Shown here: one piece after another, positions 35,881-44,142 of the stretch
How the letters are laid out: every line of letters begins with the position of its first letter
How positions within the stretch are numbered: the stretch's first letter is position 1
From: Sporolactobacillus nakayamae
GTDB lineage: Bacteria > Bacillota > Bacilli > Bacillales > Sporolactobacillaceae
Reading direction: 5' to 3'
Assembly: GCF_900113325.1 (NCBI RefSeq)
Contig: NZ_FOOY01000024.1
Span: 1-58,963 of the forward strand
DNA: 58,963 nt
Made by a program: the position numbers and the translations under genes
The notes under the pieces: model-generated
What the model saw: the letters and a program-made list of their open reading frames with translations, nothing else
What the model was told of the DNA's origin: nothing
The model's database searches: none

Positions 35881-37317
35881 TCATTCGCCTAATTCAATGA
35901 CCAGATTTCTCAATGCGGGTATGGCACGTTCCATGTCCTTCATTGACGCGTAGGCATACGACAGGCGCAAATAGTGACGCGCCCTGCGATCATACAAAAC
36001 ACCTGGATTTAGGAGAATGCCCTGTTTGCGTGCACGATCAAATAATACACGCGGGTCGATAGTCGGGACCAGCTTCAGCCAAATATAAAAGCCGCCGGAA
36101 GGTTTGCGCCACTCAGCAAGATCTTTAAAATAGGTCGACAGAAGATCCAATAAGTAATCGCGTTTTTCTCTTAGCCGACTTCGAACAAAAGAAGCGTGGC
36201 GCTCATACATGCCCGTTCGCAAACATTCTTTTGCTGCCCATTGTGATAAAGAACTTGATCCGTAATCGCTTTGCATCTTAATATCAGCTAGTCGGTCAAT
36301 CACAGGCCTAGCGCCTACCACCCAGCCGATCCGCAGTCCTGGGCTTAATGTCTTCGACAGGCTGCCTATATAGAGCACATTGCCAGAGTGATCCATACTT
36401 TTTAATGGTGGCGGAGGGGGCGCGTCGATCCATAGATCATGATATACATCGTCTTCGATCAGCGGTAGACGCTCCTTATTACAAACGTCAAGAACAGCTT
36501 TTCTGCGTAGTAAATCCATCAGAGTGCCGGTAGGATTGTGAAAAGATGGAATGGTATAAACAATGGCCTTGCCTGCCTCTTTCTTCACAGCAGTCAATTG
36601 ATCAGGAATGAGTCCCTTTGAATCCATTGGCAACCCGATGAAACGCATCCCGGACGATTGGAAAACATGTACTGAATAAAGATATGAAGGTTTCTCAAGT
36701 AATATAGTCGAACCCCGATCGAGCAATCCGATTGATATAAGCTGCAAAGCTTGAAGCGCCCCGGAAACGACAAGTATTGAATCAGGATCAGCTTTGATGC
36801 CATGACGTTTCAGGTATCTCGAAATCTCTTCCCGAAGCCTTAGATTTCCTTTTGGCTCAGAGTACCCCAATGATATGACTTGGGACGGCATCCCTGAAAA
36901 GAGTCTGGTCAAATCATCATTTGGTATTAATTCCGGACCCAACTCTCCCGTTCCTAAGCGAATAATGTCCGGTATAAATTCTGCTTCATTGATTGTATGA
37001 ATCATCGGAAGATTAGGCTTGAATTGTCCTGACTCAACATGGGCACCCCAATCCGCAGGCACTCGATTAGCCATGATTCCCCATGTATTATTGATTACTT
37101 TTGTGCCGCCACCATGATGTCCGGCAATCAGTCCTTGGGCTGTAAGCTCTTCAAAAGCGGCCGTTACTGTGCTTCGATTGACCTGAAGCTGCTCGGCCAA
37201 TAGCCGCTGTGAAGGAATACGCGAACCGACCGCCCATTCCCCTTTAGTTATCTTTGTTACTATGTATTCCTCTACTTGTCGCCTAAGCGGAAGAGATGAG
37301 GCGCGATTCATTTCCAT
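35881..37317 (-). CDS. MocR-type regulator (GntR HTH fused to class I aminotransferase)
   Basis: 478 residues from ATG 37317 behind AAGGGGA (ATG 37347 lacks a site). The N-terminal GntR domain is LPLRRQVEEYIVTKITKGEW, then SQRLLAEQLQVNRSTVTAAFEEL. After a linker comes the aminotransferase fold with the PLP lysine in YIGSLSKTLSPGLRIGW and the phosphate-binding Arg just after. These proteins sense PLP or an amino compound and usually control a neighbouring gene. The divergent LysE-type exporter is the obvious target. Confidence 0.9.
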   Translation of the reverse strand: MEMNRASSLPLRRQVEEYIVTKITKGEWAVGSRIPSQRLLAEQLQVNRSTVTAAFEELTAQGLIAGHHGGGTKVINNTWGIMANRVPADWGAHVESGQFKPNLPMIHTINEAEFIPDIIRLGTGELGPELIPNDDLTRLFSGMPSQVISLGYSEPKGNLRLREEISRYLKRHGIKADPDSILVVSGALQALQLISIGLLDRGSTILLEKPSYLYSVHVFQSSGMRFIGLPMDSKGLIPDQLTAVKKEAGKAIVYTIPSFHNPTGTLMDLLRRKAVLDVCNKERLPLIEDDVYHDLWIDAPPPPPLKSMDHSGNVLYIGSLSKTLSPGLRIGWVVGARPVIDRLADIKMQSDYGSSSLSQWAAKECLRTGMYERHASFVRSRLREKRDYLLDLLSTYFKDLAEWRKPSGGFYIWLKLVPTIDPRVLFDRARKQGILLNPGVLYDRRARHYLRLSYAYASMKDMERAIPALRNLVIELGE

Positions 37318-37504
37318 GGGTGTCCCCTTCTTTAAACCCCGTTCCATTAATTAAATGTAATTATAGCATGTAGTTCAGCATGCAGTGGACCAGATAGAGA
37401 GTTGCTGCTTTTCATTTGGTTGGTGTGCCATTTGCTGTTTGGCTGGTGACTCAGACCAGCTTTTGTTTAACAATAGAAAGGTGATTTCATACAGGAGGTG
37501 TATC

Positions 37505-38119
37505 ATGATAGCAGCAGCAATCCATGGATTTCTTTTATCATTTAGTCTTATTTTGCCACTTGGCGCACAAAATGTATTTATTTTTAATCAAGGCGCGCAT
37601 TCAAAGCATCTTTCAGGAGTACTGGCGGCAATTCTAGCAGCATCACTTTCTGATACATTCCTTATATGCTTGGCTGTTGGCGGAGTTTCCGTGTTGCTCT
37701 TGACTTTTCCATGGCTAGTCACCTCTCTACTCATTGCAGGTATTCTTTTTCTCGCATTCATTGGATGGACAATCTGGAATGACTCCTCTGCACAAAAAAG
37801 CCAAAAAACGGAGCAGCTTTCAGCAAAACAACAGGTGCTCTTTGCACTGTCTGTTTCTCTACTCAATCCACATGCGATTCTTGATACAATTGGCGTGATC
37901 GGAACAAATGCGGCCCATTACCAAGGCGTCAATCAATGGCTTTTCGCCCTTGCCTGCATCTCTGTTTCATGGGTTTGGTTTTTCGGACTGGCATTCGCAG
38001 GCAATCTGACCGGAAAAGCAGCAAATAAAGGTCCACTCATGCAGCTCATTAATAAAATTTCCGCGCTGATGATCTGGGGTGTGGCAATTTATCTATGCTG
38101 GAAACTCGTAAACTCGTAA
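37505..38119 (+). CDS. LysE/ArgO-type amino-acid exporter
   Basis: 204 residues from ATG 37505, behind AGGAGGTG; the frame upstream to 37385 is not translated. Six hydrophobic segments. HGFLLSFSLILPLGAQNVFIFNQGA is the diagnostic N terminus of the LysE family (basic amino-acid export), and LLNPHAILDTIGVIG is the second conserved loop. The start is divergent from the MocR regulator with a 187-bp spacer. Export of lysine, arginine or an analogue is likely; the exact substrate is not determined. Confidence 0.88.
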   Translation: MIAAAIHGFLLSFSLILPLGAQNVFIFNQGAHSKHLSGVLAAILAASLSDTFLICLAVGGVSVLLLTFPWLVTSLLIAGILFLAFIGWTIWNDSSAQKSQKTEQLSAKQQVLFALSVSLLNPHAILDTIGVIGTNAAHYQGVNQWLFALACISVSWVWFFGLAFAGNLTGKAANKGPLMQLINKISALMIWGVAIYLCWKLVNS

Positions 38120-38143
38120 TCTCAAAGCCACTGAAATTATGGG

Positions 38144-38172
38144 TTGACTTCAAATAGGTTGTAGTATATGAT
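38144..38172 (+). promoter_or_regulatory. Sigma-A type promoter of the PTS operon leader
   Basis: TTGACT (38144-38149), 17-nt spacer and TATGAT (38167-38172). Transcription would begin at about 38180, just ahead of the T-box leader. Confidence 0.75.
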
Positions 38173-38199
38173 CTATATAATTTAAAATTGCTCATCAAA

Positions 38200-38488
38200 C
38201 CAACGACGTGGAGATCAAGACAAAACGTGCACTTGCAGAGAGCCGGTGGTGCTGAAAATCCGGTAGAACGCAGCTTGTTAAATGGACCACTGAGGGCGCA
38301 GCTTAACGAAACGTGTTTCCAGTATGCTGCGACGTGTTGATATACGTTAGTTATCGGGAGTATGCTTGTACTCTGCTAAGATGGAACTCATTGATCAGCA
38401 TTAAAAGCTGTTCCAATGTTTCCAAATTAAGGTGGCACCGCGGAAATCAAACCGTCCTTGACAATATTTTTGTCGAGGACGGTTTTTT
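38200..38488 (+). ncRNA. T-box riboswitch, tRNA-Trp specifier, upstream of a PTS operon
   Basis: All T-box elements are present: the AGAGAG element of Stem I at about 38238, a Stem I 3' strand ending AAATGGACCACTGAG, the T-box core AAGGTGGCACCGCG (38429-38442) and the terminator CCGTCCTTGACA/GTCGAGGACGG followed by Ts (38452-38487). Aligned with the leucine T-box at 54 kb, where the same place reads GAACTCACCTCTGAG, the specifier is TGG (38283-38285), the Trp codon. The variable T-box base is C (38436), which pairs with G73, the discriminator of tRNA-Trp. The RNA should allow readthrough when uncharged tRNA-Trp accumulates. Confidence 0.93.
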
Positions 38489-38507
38489 GCATTGGAGGAA
38501 CGATTGC

Positions 38508-38528
38508 ATGAAACAATGGCAAAAATGA
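38508..38528 (+). CDS. Six-residue leader peptide candidate MKQWQK
   Basis: ATG 38508 lies 7 nt behind GGAGGA, just after the T-box terminator. It encodes MKQWQK and its TGA overlaps the ATG of another tiny frame (MKKRVI). The Trp codon in a frame placed between a Trp T-box and the first structural gene recalls the B. subtilis rtpA (anti-TRAP) leader, where a Trp-containing peptide controls translation. With only one Trp codon the role is speculative. Confidence 0.4.
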   Translation: MKQWQK

Positions 38529-38581
38529 AAAAACGAGTCATTTAAAATGATGAGGAAATCTTGAAAAAAAGAGGAATGTCC

Positions 38582-39022
38582 ATGCTATCCGATTGGTTAC
38601 AAGCAAGTGCCATTTTACCGCAAGCTGATTTGACCACTAGCGAGGCAGCAATACAAGTAAGCGGACATTTATTAGTTCGAAATGATTATGCAGATAAGTC
38701 ATATGTCACTGCAATGCTCGAAAACTACTCCAAGAACGGGAATTATATCGTCATTGCGCCGGGTATAGCGATTCCCCATGCCGCACCCGGATCCATGGTT
38801 CACCATCAAGGACTGAGTCTCGTAACGTTGAAACATCCACTTAATTTTGGTCACCCGCTTAATGATCCCGTCTGTCTCGTATTTGGCTTTTGTGCACCCG
38901 ATCATGAAGGCCATCTAGATATGTTAATGGACTTAGCAGCCCTATTAGAGCAGCCGCAATACGTAACACGGATTCAAAATGCTGCGACAAAGGAAGAAAT
39001 TTTACAAATTATATCAGAGTGA
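38582..39022 (+). CDS. PTS EIIA component, ascorbate/mannitol type
   Basis: 146 residues from ATG 38582, six nt behind GAGGA (TTG 38561 is in frame but lies upstream of that site). The phosphorylated histidine is in VIAPGIAIPHAAPGSMVH near residue 65. The fold is the PTS EIIA type-2 family, as in UlaC/SgaA. It takes phosphate from HPr and passes it to the EIIB encoded 22 bp downstream. It is controlled by the Trp T-box. Confidence 0.9.
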   Translation: MLSDWLQASAILPQADLTTSEAAIQVSGHLLVRNDYADKSYVTAMLENYSKNGNYIVIAPGIAIPHAAPGSMVHHQGLSLVTLKHPLNFGHPLNDPVCLVFGFCAPDHEGHLDMLMDLAALLEQPQYVTRIQNAATKEEILQIISE

Positions 39023-39044
39023 ATTTAATTAGGAGGAGAAAAAC

Positions 39045-39341
39045 ATGTTAAAAATTGCAACTGTATGCGGTGCCGGGGTAGGCAGCAGCATGATGTTAAA
39101 GGTGTTCGCGCAACAAATTCTTGATCAGAAAGGTGTCGAAGCTGAAGTGACAGCAACAGACATTAGTTCTGTAGATCCTCATGCCTACGATGCTCTGATT
39201 ACCGCTTCTGCATTTGCCGATTTACTTGATCCTACAGCAACACGAATCATTCGAATTGATAACATGCTGGATAAGATATATCTCAAGCAACAGCTGGAAA
39301 TTGTCGTCGCCGATATTGCGGGAAGTGATCATAACTCATGA
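39045..39341 (+). CDS. PTS EIIB component, lactose/ascorbate type (UlaB-like)
   Basis: 98 residues. The phosphocysteine loop is IATVCGAGVGSSMMLK (Cys9) at the N terminus, typical for EIIB of the ascorbate family. It accepts phosphate from EIIA and donates it to the sugar carried by EIIC. ATG 39045 follows AGGAGG. Its last codons overlap the EIIC start by 4 bp, so the two are co-translated. Confidence 0.92.
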   Translation: MLKIATVCGAGVGSSMMLKVFAQQILDQKGVEAEVTATDISSVDPHAYDALITASAFADLLDPTATRIIRIDNMLDKIYLKQQLEIVVADIAGSDHNS

Positions 39342-40618
39342 ATTTTTTCATGTATTTAATCAATTATATCTTCAATCAGGCGGTATTCGTCATTGGTATT
39401 GTGATCATTATCGGCACAATAGTTCAGAAGAAAAGTTGGAACCAGATCATCTCGAGTACCTTTAAAGGAATGATTGGTTTTCTAATGATCACCACCGGAG
39501 CTCAATCCTTAGGAATGGCTTTGCTCCCGCTTCAGCCCATGCTGGCTAAAATTTTTCATTTTCGTATTACGGTGCCAGACATTGCGAATGTGCAGATGCA
39601 TAGCATGGTCGGGATTGGCACGGAAATGGCATTGATCTTTACCTTTGGCTTTGCCATGAATATTTTACTCGCACGATTCACGCGATTTAAATATGTGCAT
39701 TTATCGGCACATGTGTCCTTTTTTTATGCCGGACTAATCACAGCACTATTAAAATTCGGGACACAATTGCCAACGGTCCCTTTAGTTATTATTGGCTCGG
39801 TTCTTCTCGGTTGTTATATGACATTTACTTGCGCCTATATCGCCCCATTAATGAAAAATGTCAAAGGCGGAGAAGGATTTACGCTTGCACACTCAAGCTC
39901 AATTGGCATTCTTATTTCGGCACTGGTCGGCAAAATTGTTGGCCACGGTTCAAAAGATCTTGAGGAATTGAAACTGCCAAAAAGTTTGAATTTTCTTCGA
40001 GACATGACAACCGCATTAACTTTTGTTATGACCCTTATGTTTCTCGCCATCGCATTAATAGCAGGACCAAACTGGGTGATGTCTCATGCCAGCAACGGGC
40101 GTGACATCATTAGTTTCAGCTTGATGAACGGACTGCAATTTGGTTTATGGATCACCGTCATCATTACTGGGGTGCGAATGATGCTCTCGGAAATCATACC
40201 GGCCTTTCACGGCGTCGCCGAGAAAGTGATTCCAAACGCTACGCCCGGCCTGGATATTCCCCTTCTCTTTCCTTATTATCCAACCTCGGTGATTGTCGGT
40301 TTTATCATGAGCTTAACATCAGGTCTGATCGGAATGAGCATTCTTGGTTTCATTCATTATCCGGTTGTCGTTTTCCCAGCCTTGATCCCAACATTTTTCA
40401 CCGGAGCAATTACAGCTATTTTTGGTAATTCAACCGGCGGACGACGCGGTGCCATCATCGGTTCATTACTCAATGGATTTATTTTAATCTTCGGGCAAGC
40501 ATTACTACTGCCCATGATTGGAACCTATGCTCCGGTGATGCGCATTCTGAGCGAAACAGATTATTGCTTCTATGGGCCAATATTAGGCGCGCTATTAAAA
40601 ATGCTGGGATTGATTTAA
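39338..40618 (+). CDS. PTS EIIC component, UlaA/SgaT (ascorbate) family
   Basis: 426 residues, about eleven hydrophobic helices. QAVFVIGIVIIIGTIVQKKS, GFLMITTGAQSLG and ALIFTFGFAMNILLAR match UlaA-type permeases, which carry L-ascorbate or, in other branches, still unknown polyols and glycoconjugates. The C-terminal GNSTGGRRGAIIGSLLNG is also conserved. No metabolic enzyme follows, so the substrate must be handled elsewhere. The Trp T-box points to an amino-acid-linked substrate or to a scavenging role during Trp starvation, which is inference. Confidence 0.9.
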   Translation: MNFFMYLINYIFNQAVFVIGIVIIIGTIVQKKSWNQIISSTFKGMIGFLMITTGAQSLGMALLPLQPMLAKIFHFRITVPDIANVQMHSMVGIGTEMALIFTFGFAMNILLARFTRFKYVHLSAHVSFFYAGLITALLKFGTQLPTVPLVIIGSVLLGCYMTFTCAYIAPLMKNVKGGEGFTLAHSSSIGILISALVGKIVGHGSKDLEELKLPKSLNFLRDMTTALTFVMTLMFLAIALIAGPNWVMSHASNGRDIISFSLMNGLQFGLWITVIITGVRMMLSEIIPAFHGVAEKVIPNATPGLDIPLLFPYYPTSVIVGFIMSLTSGLIGMSILGFIHYPVVVFPALIPTFFTGAITAIFGNSTGGRRGAIIGSLLNGFILIFGQALLLPMIGTYAPVMRILSETDYCFYGPILGALLKMLGLI

Positions 40619-40652
40619 CAATAGTCCCCATTAAAACTGATGCCATTTCTTT

Positions 40653-40688
40653 AAAACCCAACAATCATTTGATTGATTGGGTTTTTCT
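40653..40688 (+). terminator. Terminator after the PTS operon
   Basis: AAAACCCAA and TTGGGTTTT form the stem with a partly paired ATCA/TGAT interior, followed by Ts. Confidence 0.75.
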
Positions 40689-40700
40689 TAATGAATGCGA

Positions 40701-40759
40701 AAAAAATATTTCGGCTTAACCCAGTTATATGTAAGGGCTTACATATATTTAGCCGAAAT
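40701..40759 (-). terminator. Long two-part hairpin, minus-strand terminator
   Basis: ATTTCGGCT (40708-40716) pairs with AGCCGAAAT (40751-40759) and encloses ATATGTAAG/CTTACATAT (40727-40735, 40738-40746). On the minus strand the outer stem is followed by a run of seven Ts, so it ends the IDEAL-domain gene. Confidence 0.7.
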
Positions 40760-40778
40760 AGTTCAACCGAAGTGCCTA

Positions 40779-41051
40779 TTATTCATTGAATGCCATTAGT
40801 TGTTCAAACCAGTCTTTGTCATACGTTGCAAGTGCCAAATCAATTAGGCTGTCTAGTTCTGTTCGTGTAAAATAATCACTGTCAGGAATAATATCCCCAA
40901 AAGAAATTTCCAACCATTTCATACGTGGGTGATTTTCGCACTGAGTAACGCGTAACTTGCATCGCTTAAAGTCCGGATAGACCGAAGTGACAAACCCAAT
41001 GCAATCATGTTTCCCCATATATTTTGTGTGAATCCACTGTCCAACTTCCAT
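40779..41051 (-). CDS. IDEAL-domain protein
   Basis: 90 residues from ATG 41051, nine nt behind GAGG; five extra upstream codons in frame are unlikely. EVGQWIHTKYMGKHDCIGFVTSVY is a small beta-rich N-terminal part, and the C-terminal LDSLIDLALATYDKDWFEQLM is the IDEAL helix found in several Bacillales proteins (for example UPF0302 and ComK-degradation partners). The role is unknown; IDEAL often mediates protein contacts. It ends at its own terminator. Confidence 0.75.
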   Translation of the reverse strand: MEVGQWIHTKYMGKHDCIGFVTSVYPDFKRCKLRVTQCENHPRMKWLEISFGDIIPDSDYFTRTELDSLIDLALATYDKDWFEQLMAFNE

Positions 41052-41066
41052 GGCTGATCGCCTCAC

Positions 41067-41392
41067 TCTGATTCAGGTTGTCTGGCCAACATCACACTCC
41101 CAATGATCTGAGTAGCTGTTAATAGCATATGAATGAAATTCCCGCTATGCCACAAGTCTGCGCCTGTTTGAGATTAAATTGTGCGCGATACCATTCGTTC
41201 ATTGACAGACGTATGAAGGCGATCTATATTCAGACTATATTAAACACTGTTCACTATTATTATGATTGTCAGAAGGAAGCACAACCAATCAGTAAATCTG
41301 ACCGAAAAGAGCAGCAGACAACTGAAATTTGAGCGACTATTTTGGACTCTGCTCGAAGTGATATTAAAATTGATTCATTAAGGAGTCTATGC
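41067..41392. other. Intergenic region without a recognisable gene
   Basis: About 325 bp between the divergent IDEAL and flavodoxin-domain genes. A 67-codon frame (41129-41332, plus) has no ribosome binding site and no protein-like composition. AGGAGT near 41380 belongs to the next gene. Nothing else was recognised. Confidence 0.5.
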
Positions 41393-41878
41393 ATGAAGAC
41401 AGTAATCCTGTACGCGACAAAATACGGATCAACTGAGGAGGTCGCTCGAAGACTGCGTGAACAATTAGACGGAGAAGTCGATTTAGTTAATGTGGTAATG
41501 GATTCCTTTCACGCCCCAGTGTCCTATGACACGGTGATACTCGGGGGATCAGTCTACATGGGTAAAATACAAAAGCAGCTCACAAATTATATAAGAAAAA
41601 ACATCGATGTTTTAGAACAGAAAAGGATCGGTCTTTTTATTTGCGCGGCTCATCCCGAGGAAAAAAAACGAATCATTGAATTACAACAAGCTTTTCCCAC
41701 TTCATTGAATCAAAGAGCCACCGCAAAAGCCGTTCTTGGCTACACAATAAACTTTGATAAAATGAGTTTTATTGACAAATTCATCATGCGAAAAATTAAG
41801 GGTGACAACAAAAACGTTGCTGAATTCTATGATGATCGAATTAAATCCTTTTCAGCATCATTTCGCAACATGGCTTAA
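41393..41878 (+). CDS. Flavodoxin-domain protein (HemG-like)
   Basis: 161 residues from ATG 41393 behind AGGAGT; the longer frame from 41342 has no site. VILYATKYGSTEEVARRLREQL is the FMN phosphate loop, and VILGGSVYMGKIQKQLTNYI the second FMN-contacting loop as in HemG-type protoporphyrinogen oxidases. FICAAHPEEKKRI is family-typical. A quinone-dependent dehydrogenase or a general flavodoxin role is possible. The 3' end overlaps the convergent S51 gene by 21 bp. Confidence 0.82.
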   Translation: MKTVILYATKYGSTEEVARRLREQLDGEVDLVNVVMDSFHAPVSYDTVILGGSVYMGKIQKQLTNYIRKNIDVLEQKRIGLFICAAHPEEKKRIIELQQAFPTSLNQRATAKAVLGYTINFDKMSFIDKFIMRKIKGDNKNVAEFYDDRIKSFSASFRNMA

Positions 41879-42520
41879 TTCTTGTTTACCGTTCTGATCA
41901 AAAACGAAAACCGGGTCATTCCCGACTATTTGAAACATTTCTTCTCGTGTTTGATACAGAGCAGTTCCTTCAGGCAGCGCGATAACTTTCTGGTTATTGC
42001 GCTGTACGTATCTGCTGATCAATGAATGATGTTCCTTTTGATAATGGCATGACAGGGAATAATCAGAGACAATGTTTAACCCATCTAAATCATTTTCCGC
42101 TTGATCAAAAACATTTATCGTTTTTCCAAGAACAATAGCTCCGGCACTTTGCCCATATATGATTCCACCGTTCACGAAATATTCTTTTAATATCCTGCGA
42201 AAATGTACACCAAAATGGGAAAGTAGTTTAACTGTCGATCCCCCGCTTAGATACACTGCTGAAAAATTCAGGAGCTGCTCAAGTGTTTTATTGTCCAGCT
42301 CTGTCCACATCGTAATCCTATCAATACCAAGTGGATTGAAAACTTTTTTTACATAATTGAGACACGACTCATAAGATCTGTTTTCTGGATCTCCGGCTAA
42401 CGGAATATAGAGTAAAGGTTTCGCTTTGTTGTTTATCGATGCAAAAAAAGCGTTTATTTCTGATGACTGTATTGCATCTCCGCCACCTGACAAAAGAAGT
42501 TTCCCCAAATAAAACACCAT
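41858..42520 (-). CDS. Peptidase S51-like (dipeptidase E/cyanophycinase fold)
   Basis: 220 residues. Starts MVFYLGKLLLSGGGDAIQS, followed by YLSGGSTVKLL and the nucleophile elbow YGQSAGAIVLGKTI with Ser. The fold belongs to the class I glutamine-amidotransferase-like S51 group, which includes Asp-specific dipeptidase PepE. The His partner is likely in LSCHYQKEHHSLI. ATG 42520 is four codons before a TTG that would match the usual family start. Cytosolic. Convergent with the flavodoxin gene, overlapping tail to tail. Confidence 0.8.
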   Translation of the reverse strand: MVFYLGKLLLSGGGDAIQSSEINAFFASINNKAKPLLYIPLAGDPENRSYESCLNYVKKVFNPLGIDRITMWTELDNKTLEQLLNFSAVYLSGGSTVKLLSHFGVHFRRILKEYFVNGGIIYGQSAGAIVLGKTINVFDQAENDLDGLNIVSDYSLSCHYQKEHHSLISRYVQRNNQKVIALPEGTALYQTREEMFQIVGNDPVFVFDQNGKQELSHVAK

Positions 42521-42599
42521 CCAGTGTAGAATCCGTTGTTATTGAAATACTAGCACAAATAGTTGTTTATAGGGCAAAATATGACCTTTACTGAGTACG

Positions 42600-43190
42600 A
42601 TTATCTGTTGCGAAGTAACGACGAAGTGCGAAGTAAATTCGTTACAAGTTTGGGTTCGTTCGCTACGATTTTCGATGAGTTCGTTACGATTTTGAGCTCT
42701 TTCGTTACGATTTTTTCATGGTTCGTTACGATTTTCCTTCGGTTCGACTTTTCCTGTCTTGGGTTCAACTTTGGTCGTGTTCGGTTCGACTTTTCGATGG
42801 TTTGGTTCAACTTCGGGTCTTCGGTTCAACTTTTCCTGTCTTGGGTTCGACTTTGGTCGTGTTCGGTTCGACTTTTCGATGGTTCGGTTCGACTTCCACT
42901 CTTCGGTTGAACTTTGGGCTCGTTCGGTTCAACTTTTCAATGGTTCGGTTCAGCTTCGGGTCTTCGGTTCAACTTTTCCTCTCTTGGGTTCGACTTCCGC
43001 TCTTCGGTTGAACTTTGGGCTCGTTCGGTTCGACTTTTCGATGGTTCGGTTCAACTTCTCCTCTCTTGGGTTCAACTTCCAAGGGGTTCGGTTTAACTTT
43101 TAACTCTTTCGGTTGAACTTCTCTCTCAGTTGAATTCGGTCTCACTTCATAGTTTTCGGTCTAAATTTCGCAGTGTTCGGTCTAACCTCG
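42600..43190. repeat. Array of about 25 degenerate 21-nt units (TTCGGTTCRACTT)
   Basis: Units begin TTCGTTACGATTTT in the left quarter (42640-42736), then TTCGGTTCGACTTTTC, TTCGGTTCAACTT and TTCGGTTGAACTTTGGG to about 43120, fading into TTCGGTCTAA at 43160-43190. Most units are 21 nt; some are 14, 16, 19 or 26. On the minus strand 21-nt units would read like EKSNRT or EPKLNRT, but length changes break the frame repeatedly. No gene is supported. The short phase changes and lack of fixed spacers exclude CRISPR. Confidence 0.85.
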
Positions 43191-43271
43191 AATCTTACGC
43201 TTTACACGTCAACTGTGCAACATAATAATTTCTTTAATTATAGATCTGCAAAGCAAATTATAATAATGATA

Positions 43272-43934
43272 CTATCGATCTGCACGAATAAAATACCCGC
43301 TCTTGTACCAATCGAGTGACTCAAGATGGACGGTCCAGCCTCTTTGCCGATATTCGTGTGCAATCTGTTCGGGTCTCAGATGATTCTTCATCCGTCGGCT
43401 ATCTTTCATAAACCAGCCCATCTGACGGATGCCGCAATTCACCAGCTTCGTCACATCATTAAAATAACGGTCTGTATTCGAAATAAACATGAAGACATCA
43501 CGGCTGACAAGAAAATCAAGCCTGCGCTCCGCAAACAAATTATTTAGGTGACTGACATCCGCCTGGATAAATTGAAATTTACCATTCTTGGTTAAGTCTG
43601 CCAACTCATTCGCACATTCTTCACCTCGGTCAAGTCCATAGACTTTCGTGACTGGGTTGTTCGCTAACATGAATCTGCTTAAAAAGCCGCCTCCACAACC
43701 TAAATCAAGGACTGTTCCATGGATCGTTTGAAAATAACTGTAGATTCGTTGATTATAATAATCTTCAGCAGCCTTTTGATCCACATCGTTTTCGCAACCA
43801 CATTGTGGGCAATTTATTTTTAATCTAAAAGTTGTTTCATCCCATGGATGATGTTTTTTCTGTAACATGCCGCAAGGAGTTCCGCACTGTCTGCATTTTG
43901 TACCCCATATAACGTTTGCGTGTTCTTGAAACAA
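43272..43934 (-). CDS. Class I methyltransferase with N-terminal zinc ribbon
   Basis: 220 residues. The N terminus carries two CxxC pairs (KCRQCGTPCG and NCPQCGCEND), a probable zinc ribbon over residues 14-48. The SAM domain follows: TVLDLGCGGGFLSRFML (motif I), VYGLDRGEECANEL (motif II acid) and RRLDFLVSRDVFMFISN. The layout resembles small-molecule or rRNA methyltransferases of unknown target. TTG 43934 follows AGGTGA by six nt. Monocistronic, downstream of nothing obvious and beside the 21-nt array. Confidence 0.8.
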   Translation of the reverse strand: MFQEHANVIWGTKCRQCGTPCGMLQKKHHPWDETTFRLKINCPQCGCENDVDQKAAEDYYNQRIYSYFQTIHGTVLDLGCGGGFLSRFMLANNPVTKVYGLDRGEECANELADLTKNGKFQFIQADVSHLNNLFAERRLDFLVSRDVFMFISNTDRYFNDVTKLVNCGIRQMGWFMKDSRRMKNHLRPEQIAHEYRQRGWTVHLESLDWYKSGYFIRADR

Positions 43935-44142
43935 GAGAAATCACCTACATCAAATTAGACTTTTGCCTCTCATCAAATAAGTTCAGTTCTCGCTAATCTA
44001 AACTTCCAGGTTATTATTATACTACATAAATTTTCCTCTTCATAAGAGAGTATAAATCAAAAGAATCGATGTATTTCCTATTAAAATGGTATGATAGAGA
44101 AAAACTTTTTTGCCAAAGAACAGATCTTTTGGAGGCGTGTTC

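Noticed and set aside
41129-41332. 67-codon plus-strand frame before the flavodoxin-domain gene
   Set aside because: No ribosome binding site, odd Cys/Tyr-rich composition and no recognisable family.
42563-43103. Several overlapping plus- and minus-strand frames in the TTCGGTT array as genes for a repeat protein
   Set aside because: Units of 14, 16, 19 and 26 nt break the frame many times, no frame has a ribosome binding site, and the open frames follow from the 21-nt step and lack of stop codons in the unit.
42600-43190. CRISPR array
   Set aside because: There are no unique spacers between fixed repeats, unit length varies, the units touch each other, and no cas genes are nearby.
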